Shown here: piece after piece, positions 24,045 through 32,837 of the stretch
Layout: each line of letters begins with the position of its first letter
How positions within the stretch are numbered: position 1 is the stretch's first letter
DNA from: Hyphomicrobiales bacterium
Lineage (GTDB): Bacteria; Pseudomonadota; Alphaproteobacteria; Rhizobiales; Xanthobacteraceae
Length of the DNA: 64,000 bases
Reading direction: 5' to 3'
Assembly: GCA_017305665.1 (NCBI GenBank)
Contig: JAFKKH010000007.1
Coordinates: 295,292 to 359,291 of the forward strand
Program-made: the position numbers and the translations under genes
Notes under the pieces: generated by a model
Database searches by the model: none
What the model was told of the DNA's origin: nothing
What the model saw: the letters and a program-made list of their open reading frames with translations, nothing else

Positions 24045-25298
24045 TCAGATGTATTTCTGCTGTTTCTTCCACTCAGTCTCGTATTCGATGATCTTGCCCC
24101 AATCCGACGGCTTCACATCGACGATGAATGGCGGTTTCGGCGTGGTCTGGCCCCAACCAATCGCGTAGTTGATCGTAGTATGGTCATCACGCATGGTAAT
24201 GGTGCCATCGACCCCGAACGGGGTGTTGATCTTCAGACCCGTGAGCGCAGCGGCCAGAGCCTTGCCGTCGAGCGAATTGGCTTTCTTGATGGCAGCCTCG
24301 TAGAACTGCATCGCCACCGTGTTCTGCCATGACCAGTTGGTCGGACGTTCTTTCCATCGCTTGAGATAAGCCTCTCCGAATGCCTTGTTGGCCGGCGTAT
24401 CCGGGAAGGTCTCGAGATAGCGGGTCGCCGATTGAATGCCGGCAGGCAAGTTCTTGATGGCGGCAAGCACGGGATAGTCGACGTTAGGTGTCGCCACCTT
24501 CATCTGTGCGAACAGCGCGTAGATATTACCCTGGTTCACGAAGGCGGAGAGGTCGCCGGCATAGAGCAGCGTGAACAGCGCCTGGGGCTTGGCCTGGATC
24601 AGCTTGGTGATGACTTCGGTGAAGTCCGGCTGACCGAGCTTCGGCCAGGCCTCGGTCACAATTTCGATGTCCGGTTTGAATTTCTTGAAGAACTCCAGAT
24701 ACTGCGCGGTGGTGTCGCGGCCATAGGCATAATCCGGCGCGCACGTCGCCCACTTGTTGATCTTGTTGGTATTGGCGTATCCGGAAAGATAGATGCTGCC
24801 GGCCACAGCGTCATGCACGCCCTGACGTGCCACGCGGAACGCTGTCGGCGCGCGAATCTTGGGGTCCGCGGTCAATGACGACGTCTCGCTGTTGGTATGG
24901 ATACAGGGGACACCGAGACTCCGGACGACTTCCTGCACCGCGAACGCGCCAGACGAGGCCTCGGCATCGACCAGAAGCTCGCACCCATTGGTGTTGACCA
25001 GTTCACGAGCGAGACGAGCGGCCTCCTGCGGCTGCCCCTTGGAATCGCGGAAGACGAACTCGATCTGCCGGCCAAGAAATCCTCCGGCCGCGTTGATGCG
25101 ATCCTGCTCCATTAGCAGCGCATTACGTGACGATGTGCCGAGCAAGGCAATCGGTCCCGACAGAATGCTCTGCATTCCAATCATCAGCTTCTTGGAATCG
25201 GCTCTCGCCACCCATGGTGCTGCGAATGTCGCAGCGCCAGCACCCATCAGCGCCAACGTCGATCGGCGGCTGAGGCCCGGTTTGCGGGTTCTCGTCAT
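24045..25298 (-). CDS. Periplasmic ligand-binding protein of second Liv-type importer
   Basis: A 417-residue type I periplasmic binding protein. The start ATG 25298 has GGAGG about six bases upstream. The leader carries a twin-arginine-like motif (LSRRSTLALMGAG) followed by a hydrophobic stretch ending WVARA, so export may be by Tat. The mature part shows LMIGMQSILSGPIALLG, VFRDSKGQPQEAARLAREL and CAPDYAYGRDTTAQYL, typical of Liv-type binding proteins for aromatic or amide ligands. It heads the livKHMGF operon, divergent from the CoA-ligase operon across a long inverted repeat. The ligand is unknown. Confidence 0.87.
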   Translation of the reverse strand: MTRTRKPGLSRRSTLALMGAGAATFAAPWVARADSKKLMIGMQSILSGPIALLGTSSRNALLMEQDRINAAGGFLGRQIEFVFRDSKGQPQEAARLARELVNTNGCELLVDAEASSGAFAVQEVVRSLGVPCIHTNSETSSLTADPKIRAPTAFRVARQGVHDAVAGSIYLSGYANTNKINKWATCAPDYAYGRDTTAQYLEFFKKFKPDIEIVTEAWPKLGQPDFTEVITKLIQAKPQALFTLLYAGDLSAFVNQGNIYALFAQMKVATPNVDYPVLAAIKNLPAGIQSATRYLETFPDTPANKAFGEAYLKRWKERPTNWSWQNTVAMQFYEAAIKKANSLDGKALAAALTGLKINTPFGVDGTITMRDDHTTINYAIGWGQTTPKPPFIVDVKPSDWGKIIEYETEWKKQQKYI

Positions 25299-25390
25299 CG
25301 TCCCCTCCTGTTGGATTATTCTGTTCAGTGCCGGAGATCGTTGCGTCTCCATTCAATGAGAGTTCCGAAAAAACGGGGTGACGTCAAGAC

Positions 25391-25421
25391 AATTATGAAT
25401 TACGAGTCAGAATTCATAATT
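25391..25421. promoter_or_regulatory. Long inverted repeat, operator candidate
   Basis: AATTATGAATT (25391-25401) and AATTCATAATT (25411-25421) are perfect 11-bp inverted arms separated by nine bases, in the 140-bp region between the divergent livK-like gene and the TTG-started CoA ligase. The TetR protein encoded at 26932 is the obvious candidate to bind it and control both operons. Confidence 0.6.
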
Positions 25422-25438
25422 CCTGACCGAGGGGCGAA

Positions 25439-26935
25439 TTGATCAATCTTTCGAGCTTCATCGCCTTTCAAGCGCGCCGCACCCCGGATCGTTGTGCGGT
25501 GAAATATCGCGGCGAAGACATTTCCTATGCCGCCTTCGATGCCAGGATCAGCAAGGTTGGCGGATGGCTCACCTCGCGCGGCATCGGTCCCGGCAATGTG
25601 GTCGCGGTGCTGATGAAGAACAGCGCGGCATTCCTCGAACTGGTTTTTGCGACCAGCCATATCGGCGCGGTGTTCCTGCCGATCAACTACCGGCTCTCCA
25701 CGGAGGAGGTCGGCTACATTGTCCGCAATTCCGGCGCCTCCATTCTGATAGCCGACGAAGAATTCGCCGGGATTGCGGTCGCCGACACGCCGGTGGTGTT
25801 TCTCAACGAGGCTGCACAAGCGAGTGCGGCCAGCATCGCATCGGGCATCACACCCGCCCCGGTCCATCCGTGCCAGCCGCGCGACCTGATGCGGCTGATG
25901 TACACATCGGGCACGACGGATCGCCCCAAAGGCGTGATGCTGAGCTACGAAAACATGTACTGGAAATCCGCCGACCAGGATGCGGCGCTTGGACTGAGCG
26001 CAGATACCCGATTGCTTGTGGTCGGACCGCTCTATCACGTCGGTGGGCTGGACCTGCCCGGCATCGCCGTCCTGAGGCATGGCGGACTGCTATCGATTCA
26101 TCGCACCTTCGAGCCTGTCCAGGCTTTGGCTGCCATCGAGCGCGAACGGCTCAATGCGGCATGGTTCGCGCCAGTGATGACCACTGCGCTGCTCAGCCAT
26201 CCCGAGCGCCATCGTTACGACGTATCCAGCCTGAAATGGGCCATCGGCGGCGGAGAAAAGACCCCGGAGGCGCGCATTCGTGCATTCTCCGGTGTCTTCA
26301 AGAACGCGCGTTACATCGATGCCTACGGCCTCACCGAAACCGTCGGTGGCGATACGTTCATGGATGCTGGCCGCGAACTGGAAAAGATCGGATCGACCGG
26401 CCGCGCGATCGCCCACGTGGAAATCGAAATTCGGGACGAACATGGCCGAAGCCTCCCTTCCGGTGAGGACGGCGAGATTTGTTTGCGTGGTCCGAAGATC
26501 ACGAAAGGCTACTGGAAAGATCCCGACAAGACCGCCGCAGCGTTTTTCGGCGACTGGTTTCGCACCGGCGACATCGGACACCTGGATAGCGATGGGTTCC
26601 TCTATCTGACCGATCGCAAGAAAGACATCATCGTCTCCGGCGGCGAGAACATCGCCTCCTCGGAAGTCGAACGTGTGATCTACGAACTGCCTTCCGTACG
26701 CGAGGTCGCCGTCGTCGGCCTGCCGGACGAGCGCTGGGGCGAGAAGCCGGTCGCAGTCGTGGTGCTCGCCGACGATGCGTCGCTCGATCTTGCTTCGCTC
26801 ACAGCCCACTGCCGAGCGCAGCTCGCCGGATTCAAGGTACCAAAGGAACTTATCATTCGCGACAGCCTGCCGCGAAATCCCTCCGGAAAGGTTCTCAAGC
26901 GCGTGCTGCGCGCCGAGCTGGAGGCCAGGACATGA
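25439..26935 (+). CDS. AMP-dependent acyl-CoA synthetase
   Basis: A 498-residue ANL ligase with P-loop LMYTSGTTDRPKGVMLSYEN, A5 motif DAYGLTETVGGD, A7/A8 FRTGDIGHLDSDGFLYLTDRKKDIIVSGGENI, and C-terminal catalytic lysine in NPSGKVLKR. This is the FadD13/CaiC-like short-chain or aromatic acid ligase layout. The start codon appears to be TTG 25439, preceded by GAGGGGCG. It overlaps the TetR gene by four bases and is the first gene of the rightward catabolic operon divergent from the Liv importer. It would activate the imported or oxidised acid to its CoA ester. Confidence 0.85.
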   Translation: MINLSSFIAFQARRTPDRCAVKYRGEDISYAAFDARISKVGGWLTSRGIGPGNVVAVLMKNSAAFLELVFATSHIGAVFLPINYRLSTEEVGYIVRNSGASILIADEEFAGIAVADTPVVFLNEAAQASAASIASGITPAPVHPCQPRDLMRLMYTSGTTDRPKGVMLSYENMYWKSADQDAALGLSADTRLLVVGPLYHVGGLDLPGIAVLRHGGLLSIHRTFEPVQALAAIERERLNAAWFAPVMTTALLSHPERHRYDVSSLKWAIGGGEKTPEARIRAFSGVFKNARYIDAYGLTETVGGDTFMDAGRELEKIGSTGRAIAHVEIEIRDEHGRSLPSGEDGEICLRGPKITKGYWKDPDKTAAAFFGDWFRTGDIGHLDSDGFLYLTDRKKDIIVSGGENIASSEVERVIYELPSVREVAVVGLPDERWGEKPVAVVVLADDASLDLASLTAHCRAQLAGFKVPKELIIRDSLPRNPSGKVLKRVLRAELEART

Positions 26936-27579
26936 CGGAACTAACCTCATCCGGTAAGGTCACAAAACTCAACCGCGTCGAGCGCAACGCGTGGACCAAA
27001 CAGAAGATTTTCGATGCCGCAACGCGGATCGTCGGCCGATATGGTTATGCCGAAGCCTCCGTCGCCCGGATCACTGAACAGGCCGGCGTTGCGCAAGGCA
27101 CGTTCTACAATCATTTCGACAATCGTCAGGAACTACTGGACCAGTTGCTGCCAAAAATCGGGCAGGACATGGTGCGTTTTATCCGCGAACGTACCGGAAC
27201 GGCGCATGCGGCACGGCAGGAAATCGAGCGGTTCAGTGCGTTCTTCGATTTTATCCGCGAGGTGCCCGAATTCCTGCGCATCCTCAATGAAGCGGAATTC
27301 TTCGCGCCCAACGGCTATCAGAAGCATCTCGACAACATGTCCACCGCCTACGTGCGAATCCTGAAACGCGCGCGGCTGGCCGGTGCGATCAACGATTTCA
27401 GCGATGAGGAGTTTGAGGCCATCGTTCACATATTTATGGGGGCACGCGGCTATCTCAGCCGCCGCTATTCCTTTCACGATGGCGCGGTGACATCGGTTCC
27501 GGATCAAGTCATGTCCGCCTACCGAAAGCTGATCACGCGCGGGCTGTTCACAGTGCCGGAGGACGACGATGGGCACTGA
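26932..27579 (+). CDS. TetR/AcrR-family transcriptional regulator
   Basis: A 215-residue TetR protein with the helix-turn-helix at about residues 40-66 (SVARITEQAGVAQGTFYNHF) and a helical ligand domain that includes VPEFLRILNEAEFFAPNGYQ. It sits between the CoA ligase (4-base overlap) and the SDR gene (11-base overlap), an autoregulated position. The likely operator is the inverted repeat at 25391-25421. The inducer is probably a pathway CoA ester or the imported ligand (inference). Confidence 0.86.
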   Translation: MTELTSSGKVTKLNRVERNAWTKQKIFDAATRIVGRYGYAEASVARITEQAGVAQGTFYNHFDNRQELLDQLLPKIGQDMVRFIRERTGTAHAARQEIERFSAFFDFIREVPEFLRILNEAEFFAPNGYQKHLDNMSTAYVRILKRARLAGAINDFSDEEFEAIVHIFMGARGYLSRRYSFHDGAVTSVPDQVMSAYRKLITRGLFTVPEDDDGH

Positions 27580-28345
27580 CGGCATCACGCTGGTCACCGG
27601 CGGCAGTCGCGGTATCGGGGCGGCAACCGCAACGCTGCTCACCGAGCACGGCCGCCGTGTCGTTGTCGTCGATATCTTGCCCGAGCCGATTCCACAGTGT
27701 GATGCGGTCGTATGGCCGGAACCGTTCGATGTGGCCAACGAGTCAGCGGTCGTCGTCGGTATCGCTGCGATTGAGAAGACCCACGGTCCGATCACCGGCC
27801 TCGTCAATGCCGCCGGCATTTTCGGCAAGATGCATCCGGTGGAGAAAGTCCGGATGGATAATTGGGACCGCGAGATCAATATCGATCTGCGCGGTACGTT
27901 TCTCGTCGCACGCAGCGTGGGTGAGCACATGGCGCAACGTCGCCAGGGCGCGATCGTCAACGTCGCGTCCGTCGCCGGAATGACGTCGGGCCCGATCCAT
28001 GCCTACACCGCAGCGAAAGCCGGCGTCATCCAGATCACGCAAACGCTGGCCGCCGAATGGGGGCGCTCCGGCGTTCGGGTCAATGCGGTTTCACCGGGGT
28101 TCACGCGAACGGCGGCTCTCGAAGCCGGCATCGCGTCGGGCGCACTGAGCAACGAACGGCTCGCCCGCAACACTGCGATGAATCGGCTGGTCGAGCCTGC
28201 CGAGGTGGCTCAGGCGATCATCTGGTTGTTGTCGCCCGCGAGCAGCGGCGTCACCGGCATCAATCTCCCGGTCGATGCCGGCTTCATCGCCGGCTCAACC
28301 TGGGATGCGTATGGCGGGTTACGCCATGCGCCGGATAAAATCTAA
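27569..28345 (+). CDS. Short-chain dehydrogenase/reductase
   Basis: A 258-residue classical SDR. The cofactor motif is TGGSRGIG at residues 10-17, the NAAG motif is at LVNAAGIFG, the catalytic Ser is in NVASVAG, and Tyr/Lys in HAYTAAKAG. Absence of an early Arg pair leaves NAD versus NADP open. GGAGG precedes the ATG, which lies inside the TetR gene's end. Between a CoA ligase and a Baeyer-Villiger monooxygenase, it is well placed to oxidise an alcohol to the ketone that the monooxygenase then converts to an ester. Confidence 0.85.
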   Translation: MGTDGITLVTGGSRGIGAATATLLTEHGRRVVVVDILPEPIPQCDAVVWPEPFDVANESAVVVGIAAIEKTHGPITGLVNAAGIFGKMHPVEKVRMDNWDREINIDLRGTFLVARSVGEHMAQRRQGAIVNVASVAGMTSGPIHAYTAAKAGVIQITQTLAAEWGRSGVRVNAVSPGFTRTAALEAGIASGALSNERLARNTAMNRLVEPAEVAQAIIWLLSPASSGVTGINLPVDAGFIAGSTWDAYGGLRHAPDKI

Positions 28346-28357
28346 ATTTGGATCGCT

Positions 28358-30268
28358 ATGAACGTTGAACCGCAACGCCGAGACTTCAACCTCGCCTCCG
28401 CCATTGCCGAAGCAGACATCCGCTGTCTTCTCATGGTGCTGGTTCATATGACGGGAGACCAGCGCTGGCTGGAGCCGCCGTACCGACCCAAGCGCGATGT
28501 TCGTCTGATCCCCGATCCCAATGCCGGTGTTCCCCCGGATATTCAGGACGAAATCCGCGCGGCTGTCGTCGATCTGTTTGCGCAGGGCACTCCAACTCCG
28601 GTCATCACCGACCCCGGTGACGATCTCTTGCTGCAGATGATGCGTGCCTGCCTCGGGGAGAACGTGGCTCCGGAATATGCTCCACTAATGCGTGAGGAGA
28701 TGGGCTTCGTGCCGCGCGAGCCACGGTGGACCAACCGGCCGGCGAACCAGTTCCTTGCGCAGCAGCATGTCCTCATCGTCGGAGCCGGAGTTTGCGCCAT
28801 CGCGCTAGGCGTAACACTCGGACATCTCGGGATTCCCTACACGATTGTCGAGAAGAACGCCGAGCTCGGCGGCACCTGGTACGTCAATCGCTACCCCGGA
28901 TGCGGCGTCGACACGCCGAATCACTCCTACTCCTATTCGTTCGGCTCGCGGAATGCGTGGACCCGCTACTTCTGCCAGCGAGAGGAACTGCTCGGCTACC
29001 TGAAGAAGGTCGCCGCCGAATTCGGTATCCGCGATCACCTGCGCCTGAATACGCGGCTAACGTCGTCGCATTGGGACGAAGACAAGCGACGCTGGATTTC
29101 GACCCTCGAAACGCCACAAGGCAAAGAAGCCTTCGAGTCCACCGTGCTGGTCAGCGCCATCGGCCAGCTCAACGATCCATCCCGCGCGCACTTCGAGGGA
29201 GATGAAGAATTCAGGGGCCAGATCCTGCACTCGGCCTACTGGTCCGACGATATCGAGGTCGACGGCAAGCGCGTTGCGGTGATCGGAACCGGCGCCACGT
29301 CCATGCAACTCGTTCCCGCCATTGCGGACCGCACGGCTTCGGTGACCGTATTCCAGCGCTCGGCGCAATGGGCCCGACCGGTCGAAGGTTACTCCGATCC
29401 GATTACCGACGGCGCGCAATGGCTGCTCGCACATCTGCCATTCTACGCGCAGTGGTACCGCTTCAACATGTTCTGGCGCTATGGCGATGGCCTGCTGCCT
29501 TTCCTGCGCAAGGACCCGGCGTGGCCACACCCCGATCGCGCCGTCAACAAGGGCAACGACCGCCATCGCGAAGAACTCACCGCGTTCATCCGGTCAGAGC
29601 TGAAGGATCGGCCGGACCTGATCGAGAAATGCGTGCCGACCTATCCGCCCTATGGCAAGCGTATCCTGCTCGACAACAACTGGTTCAAGACGCTCACCAA
29701 ACCCAGCGTCGAACTCGTCACCGATGATATCGAACGGTTCACCGCCAACGGGATCGTGACGAAGGACGGACAGGAACGCCCTTATGACATCATCGTGGTT
29801 GCGACCGGCTTCAAGGTCACCGAGATGGCGGCACGGCTCAACATCACCGGCCGCAAGAGCATAAACCTTCGCGATAGATGGGCCGGCGACAACCCGACCG
29901 CTTATCTCGGCCTCACTGTCCCGGATTTCCCGAACCTGTTCTGCATGCTCGGGCCCTCTACGGGTCCGGCCCATGGCGGCAGCGTGATTTTCCAATCCGA
30001 ATGCCAGAGCCGCTACATCTCCGCCTGCCTGGTGGACATGATCGAGCGCGGTATCGCCGCCATCGACGTTCGTCAGGACGTTCACGATGACTACATCCGC
30101 AAAGTCGATGTCGAGCACGAGGCGATGATCTGGACCCATCCAGGCATGACGACCTACTATCGCAATAAGAGCGGCCGGGTGTTTTCCGCCATGCCGTGGC
30201 GCTTCGTCGACTACTGGGCAATGACCCACGACCCCGATCTCAGCCTCTATCAATTAACGGAGGTGTAA
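28358..30268 (+). CDS. Baeyer-Villiger monooxygenase, 4-hydroxyacetophenone monooxygenase-type
   Basis: A 636-residue flavoprotein. A 130-residue N-terminal extension, characteristic of HAPMO-type enzymes (about 640 aa), precedes an FAD Rossmann motif VGAGVCAIALG (residues 141-151; the third Gly is Ala). The BVMO fingerprint F-R-G-Q-I-L-H-S-A-Y-W is at 285-295, followed by a second nucleotide motif VIGTGATSMQLVP at 308-320. Such enzymes use NADPH and O2 to convert ketones to esters or lactones. It follows the SDR by 12 bp and abuts the next CoA ligase with no gap. The substrate may be an aryl ketone or a cyclic/terpenoid ketone. Confidence 0.84.
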   Translation: MNVEPQRRDFNLASAIAEADIRCLLMVLVHMTGDQRWLEPPYRPKRDVRLIPDPNAGVPPDIQDEIRAAVVDLFAQGTPTPVITDPGDDLLLQMMRACLGENVAPEYAPLMREEMGFVPREPRWTNRPANQFLAQQHVLIVGAGVCAIALGVTLGHLGIPYTIVEKNAELGGTWYVNRYPGCGVDTPNHSYSYSFGSRNAWTRYFCQREELLGYLKKVAAEFGIRDHLRLNTRLTSSHWDEDKRRWISTLETPQGKEAFESTVLVSAIGQLNDPSRAHFEGDEEFRGQILHSAYWSDDIEVDGKRVAVIGTGATSMQLVPAIADRTASVTVFQRSAQWARPVEGYSDPITDGAQWLLAHLPFYAQWYRFNMFWRYGDGLLPFLRKDPAWPHPDRAVNKGNDRHREELTAFIRSELKDRPDLIEKCVPTYPPYGKRILLDNNWFKTLTKPSVELVTDDIERFTANGIVTKDGQERPYDIIVVATGFKVTEMAARLNITGRKSINLRDRWAGDNPTAYLGLTVPDFPNLFCMLGPSTGPAHGGSVIFQSECQSRYISACLVDMIERGIAAIDVRQDVHDDYIRKVDVEHEAMIWTHPGMTTYYRNKSGRVFSAMPWRFVDYWAMTHDPDLSLYQLTEV

Positions 30269-31915
30269 ATGAAGAATGGACACCACGAGCCGCTTCCGCT
30301 CTCTCCCGACTATGTGTCGGGGAGCACCTACGCGGCCGATGTCTGCGTCCTGCGTTATGCACTCGAGCGCCATGCCCAGACCAAGCCGGACGAAATATTC
30401 GCAGCTTTCGAAGGCGGTGAGCGCTGGACATTTGCACAGACGCTCGAGCAAGTCGTAACCCTCGCCGGAAATCTCCATGAACTCGGCGTCCGTCAGCACG
30501 ATCATGTCGTCCTGGTGCTGCCGACCTGCCCGTTGGCTTTGCGCGTCATGTTCGCCGCCAATTATCTCGGCGCCGTCTATGTGCCGGTCAATCCGGCGCT
30601 CAAGGGCTCTTCGCTGGAGCATGTGCTCCACAATGCCGGTGCGAAAATCGCGATCGTTCACGATAGCGTGCTGGATCGTGTTCTCGCCGCGGCTCCGCCA
30701 ACGTTGACAACGGTCGTCCATTCCTCGGACGACGAAACCGGATTGCGCGGCGGTGTTGCCCTTCTCGGCGTCTCCGCGATTACCAAGGCTTCCGCGCCAC
30801 CACCTGCCCCGCCAAAACCGATCGAACCATTCGACACACAATCAATCATCTACACGTCAGGGACGACGGGACGTTCGAAGGGCGTGCTGTCATCCTACAT
30901 GCACGCCCTCTCCTGTGTCGGCCCCGATGCCTGGAACTGTCTGAGAGCCGACGACCGCCAAATGGTTCATATGCCGCTGTTCCACATCGGCGGCGCCTTT
31001 ATCGCAACGGCTTCGCTCTGCGTGGGAAGCTCCATCGGCGTGGTCAGTCATTTCCGCACCGAGGCGTTCTGGGATCAGGTCCGCGAACTGAAAATTACCT
31101 CCGCCTTCCTGCTTGGCGCGATGGCCACCTTTCTCCTCAAGCAGCCACCGAGCCCGAAGGACCGCGACCACGGATTGCGAATGGTCTTCATCGTGCCGCT
31201 CGGCCAGAGCGGAAAGCCGTTCCGGCAGCGCTTCGGCGTCGATTTTTTCACGCTGTTCAACATGACCGAGATTTGCACACCGCTGATTTCCCGCGCCAAC
31301 CCAGCCAAGGACAACATCTGCGGCCGGCCTCGCGCCGGTGTCGAGGTACGACTGGTCGATGAATATGACCGCATCATCGAGGACGGTGCGGTCGGGCAAT
31401 TGATCCTGCGCACCGAAGCGCCATGGGCCCTGAACCATGGGTACAACGCTAATCCGCAGGCAACGGCGGATGCCTGGCGCAACGGCTGGTTCCATACAGG
31501 GGATGCTTTCTTCCGCGATGCCGATGGTGATTACCATTTCGTCGATCGCTTGAAGGATGCGATCCGCCGTCGCGGCGAGAATATCTCGTCCTATGAAATC
31601 GAGGTCGAACTGCTCAGCCATCCTGCTGTGCGCGAGGCCGCAGCCATCCCGGTGCCGAGCGAGCACTCCGAGGACGAGGTGATGATCGTGCTGGCCACGG
31701 CGGCCGGCGCCACCATCAAGCCTGAAGACGTCATCCGTCATCTTCAACCGCGTGTCGCGCACCACATGATCCCGCGCTATGTGCGTATCATCGATGAACT
31801 TCCGAAGACGCCGACCGCAAAGGTCGAGAAGCACATCCTGCGCGCAGAAGGCATCACCGCCGACACGTGGGACCGGGAACGCGCCGGCATCTCGATTCGC
31901 CGCGAGAAACTCTAA
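30269..31915 (+). CDS. AMP-dependent acyl-CoA synthetase (CaiC-like)
   Basis: A 548-residue ANL ligase with P-loop SIIYTSGTTGRSKGVLSSY, A5 region LFNMTEICTPLI, A8 FHTGDAFFRDADGDYHFVDRLKDAIRRRGENISSYE and terminal lysine in TPTAKVEKH. The overall pattern (VCVLRYALERHAQTKPDEIF) resembles the crotonobetaine/carnitine-CoA ligase branch. It directly abuts the BVMO stop and is followed by the DsbA-fold isomerase after 16 bp. As a second ligase in the operon, it probably activates a different acid, for example the one released from the BVMO ester product (inference). Confidence 0.84.
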   Translation: MKNGHHEPLPLSPDYVSGSTYAADVCVLRYALERHAQTKPDEIFAAFEGGERWTFAQTLEQVVTLAGNLHELGVRQHDHVVLVLPTCPLALRVMFAANYLGAVYVPVNPALKGSSLEHVLHNAGAKIAIVHDSVLDRVLAAAPPTLTTVVHSSDDETGLRGGVALLGVSAITKASAPPPAPPKPIEPFDTQSIIYTSGTTGRSKGVLSSYMHALSCVGPDAWNCLRADDRQMVHMPLFHIGGAFIATASLCVGSSIGVVSHFRTEAFWDQVRELKITSAFLLGAMATFLLKQPPSPKDRDHGLRMVFIVPLGQSGKPFRQRFGVDFFTLFNMTEICTPLISRANPAKDNICGRPRAGVEVRLVDEYDRIIEDGAVGQLILRTEAPWALNHGYNANPQATADAWRNGWFHTGDAFFRDADGDYHFVDRLKDAIRRRGENISSYEIEVELLSHPAVREAAAIPVPSEHSEDEVMIVLATAAGATIKPEDVIRHLQPRVAHHMIPRYVRIIDELPKTPTAKVEKHILRAEGITADTWDRERAGISIRREKL

Positions 31916-31931
31916 GCAAGAAAGGACTGCG

Positions 31932-32561
31932 ATGAATAAGCCGCGCGTACGCATCTACACCGATTACAAAAGCCCCTATGCCTTCGTCGCGAACAAGCGG
32001 CTGTTCGAGCTGGAGGACGCATATGGCGTCGAGCTGGAATGGCTTCCTTACACGCTGCGCGTCGCCGAATTCATGGGGACGGTGGAGGAGCGCACGCCGC
32101 ATTTCTGGCGCAAGGTGCGCTATGCCTACATGGATGCACGGCGTTACGCCAACGCGCAGGGCTTGACCATGAAAGGACCGCGTCGAATCTACGATGCATT
32201 CTATTCCAGCGTCGGCATGCTGTTCTCCCAGCGTCACGGCTTTTTCCGGCCTTACCACGACACGGTCTTTCACCGCTTCTGGAGCCACGACCTTGAGATC
32301 GACGAATTGTCCGCAATTACAGACGTGATCGAATCGGTCGGCGGATCAGCCAGTGAATTTCATAATTATGTCGCAGGCCCTTCGCGGGCCGAGCATGATC
32401 GCATCATCGACGAAGCGGAGGCGCTGGGTGTCTTCGGCGTGCCGACCATGGTGTTCAACAACGAACTGTTCTGGGGTGGCGATCGCATCGATATGCTGAT
32501 CGAGCGCATCAAGAACCCAGAGACGATTGCCCTCGCGCTGGGAAGCCGGCACAGGAAATGA
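31932..32561 (+). CDS. DsbA-fold protein, 2-hydroxychromene-2-carboxylate isomerase-like
   Basis: A 209-residue kappa-class GST/DsbA-fold protein. The N-terminal YTDYKSPYAFVANKRL matches the SPY motif of HCCA isomerase, which has Ser in place of the thioredoxin Cys. The C-terminal GVFGVPTMVFNNELFWGGDR is the conserved end of that family. No CXXC is present, so disulfide exchange is excluded. HCCA isomerases are glutathione-dependent and act in naphthalene-type degradation; other family members have unknown isomerase or FrnE-like roles. AAAGGA precedes the ATG at 31932. It is the last gene of the operon. The 276 bp that follow, up to the FDH stop, hold no recognised gene. Confidence 0.78.
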   Translation: MNKPRVRIYTDYKSPYAFVANKRLFELEDAYGVELEWLPYTLRVAEFMGTVEERTPHFWRKVRYAYMDARRYANAQGLTMKGPRRIYDAFYSSVGMLFSQRHGFFRPYHDTVFHRFWSHDLEIDELSAITDVIESVGGSASEFHNYVAGPSRAEHDRIIDEAEALGVFGVPTMVFNNELFWGGDRIDMLIERIKNPETIALALGSRHRK

Positions 32562-32837
32562 GCAGCGAAGACCCGCTCGGATAAACCCAGCATCCGGTGC
32601 ATTCGAATATCGAGGCCACTTGATATCGCTGACCGGCGAAAATACCAGGGCGGCATCGCCTAGAACGATGTCCGATATTGCTTCTACTTCAGCGCGGCCT
32701 TACAGGGCCGAACACATCGCGCCGGATCGATCAGGCGATATCGGCCATCGAAATCGAAAACCAGTCGAACGCGCCGTTCTCGCGTCTTCAAGGGGCTTGG
32801 CGTTCGATCTAGATGGCGCAAGCCCAACTCGAATCGA

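Noticed and set aside
23220-24332. A 370-codon plus-strand frame over livH and the end of livK
   Set aside because: The protein is unnaturally rich in His, Arg, Asp and Gln, as expected for antisense of membrane-protein codons, and matches no fold.
29594-31954. Long minus-strand frames opposite the BVMO and CoA ligase
   Set aside because: Shadow frames with no motifs; the plus-strand genes show complete catalytic motifs.
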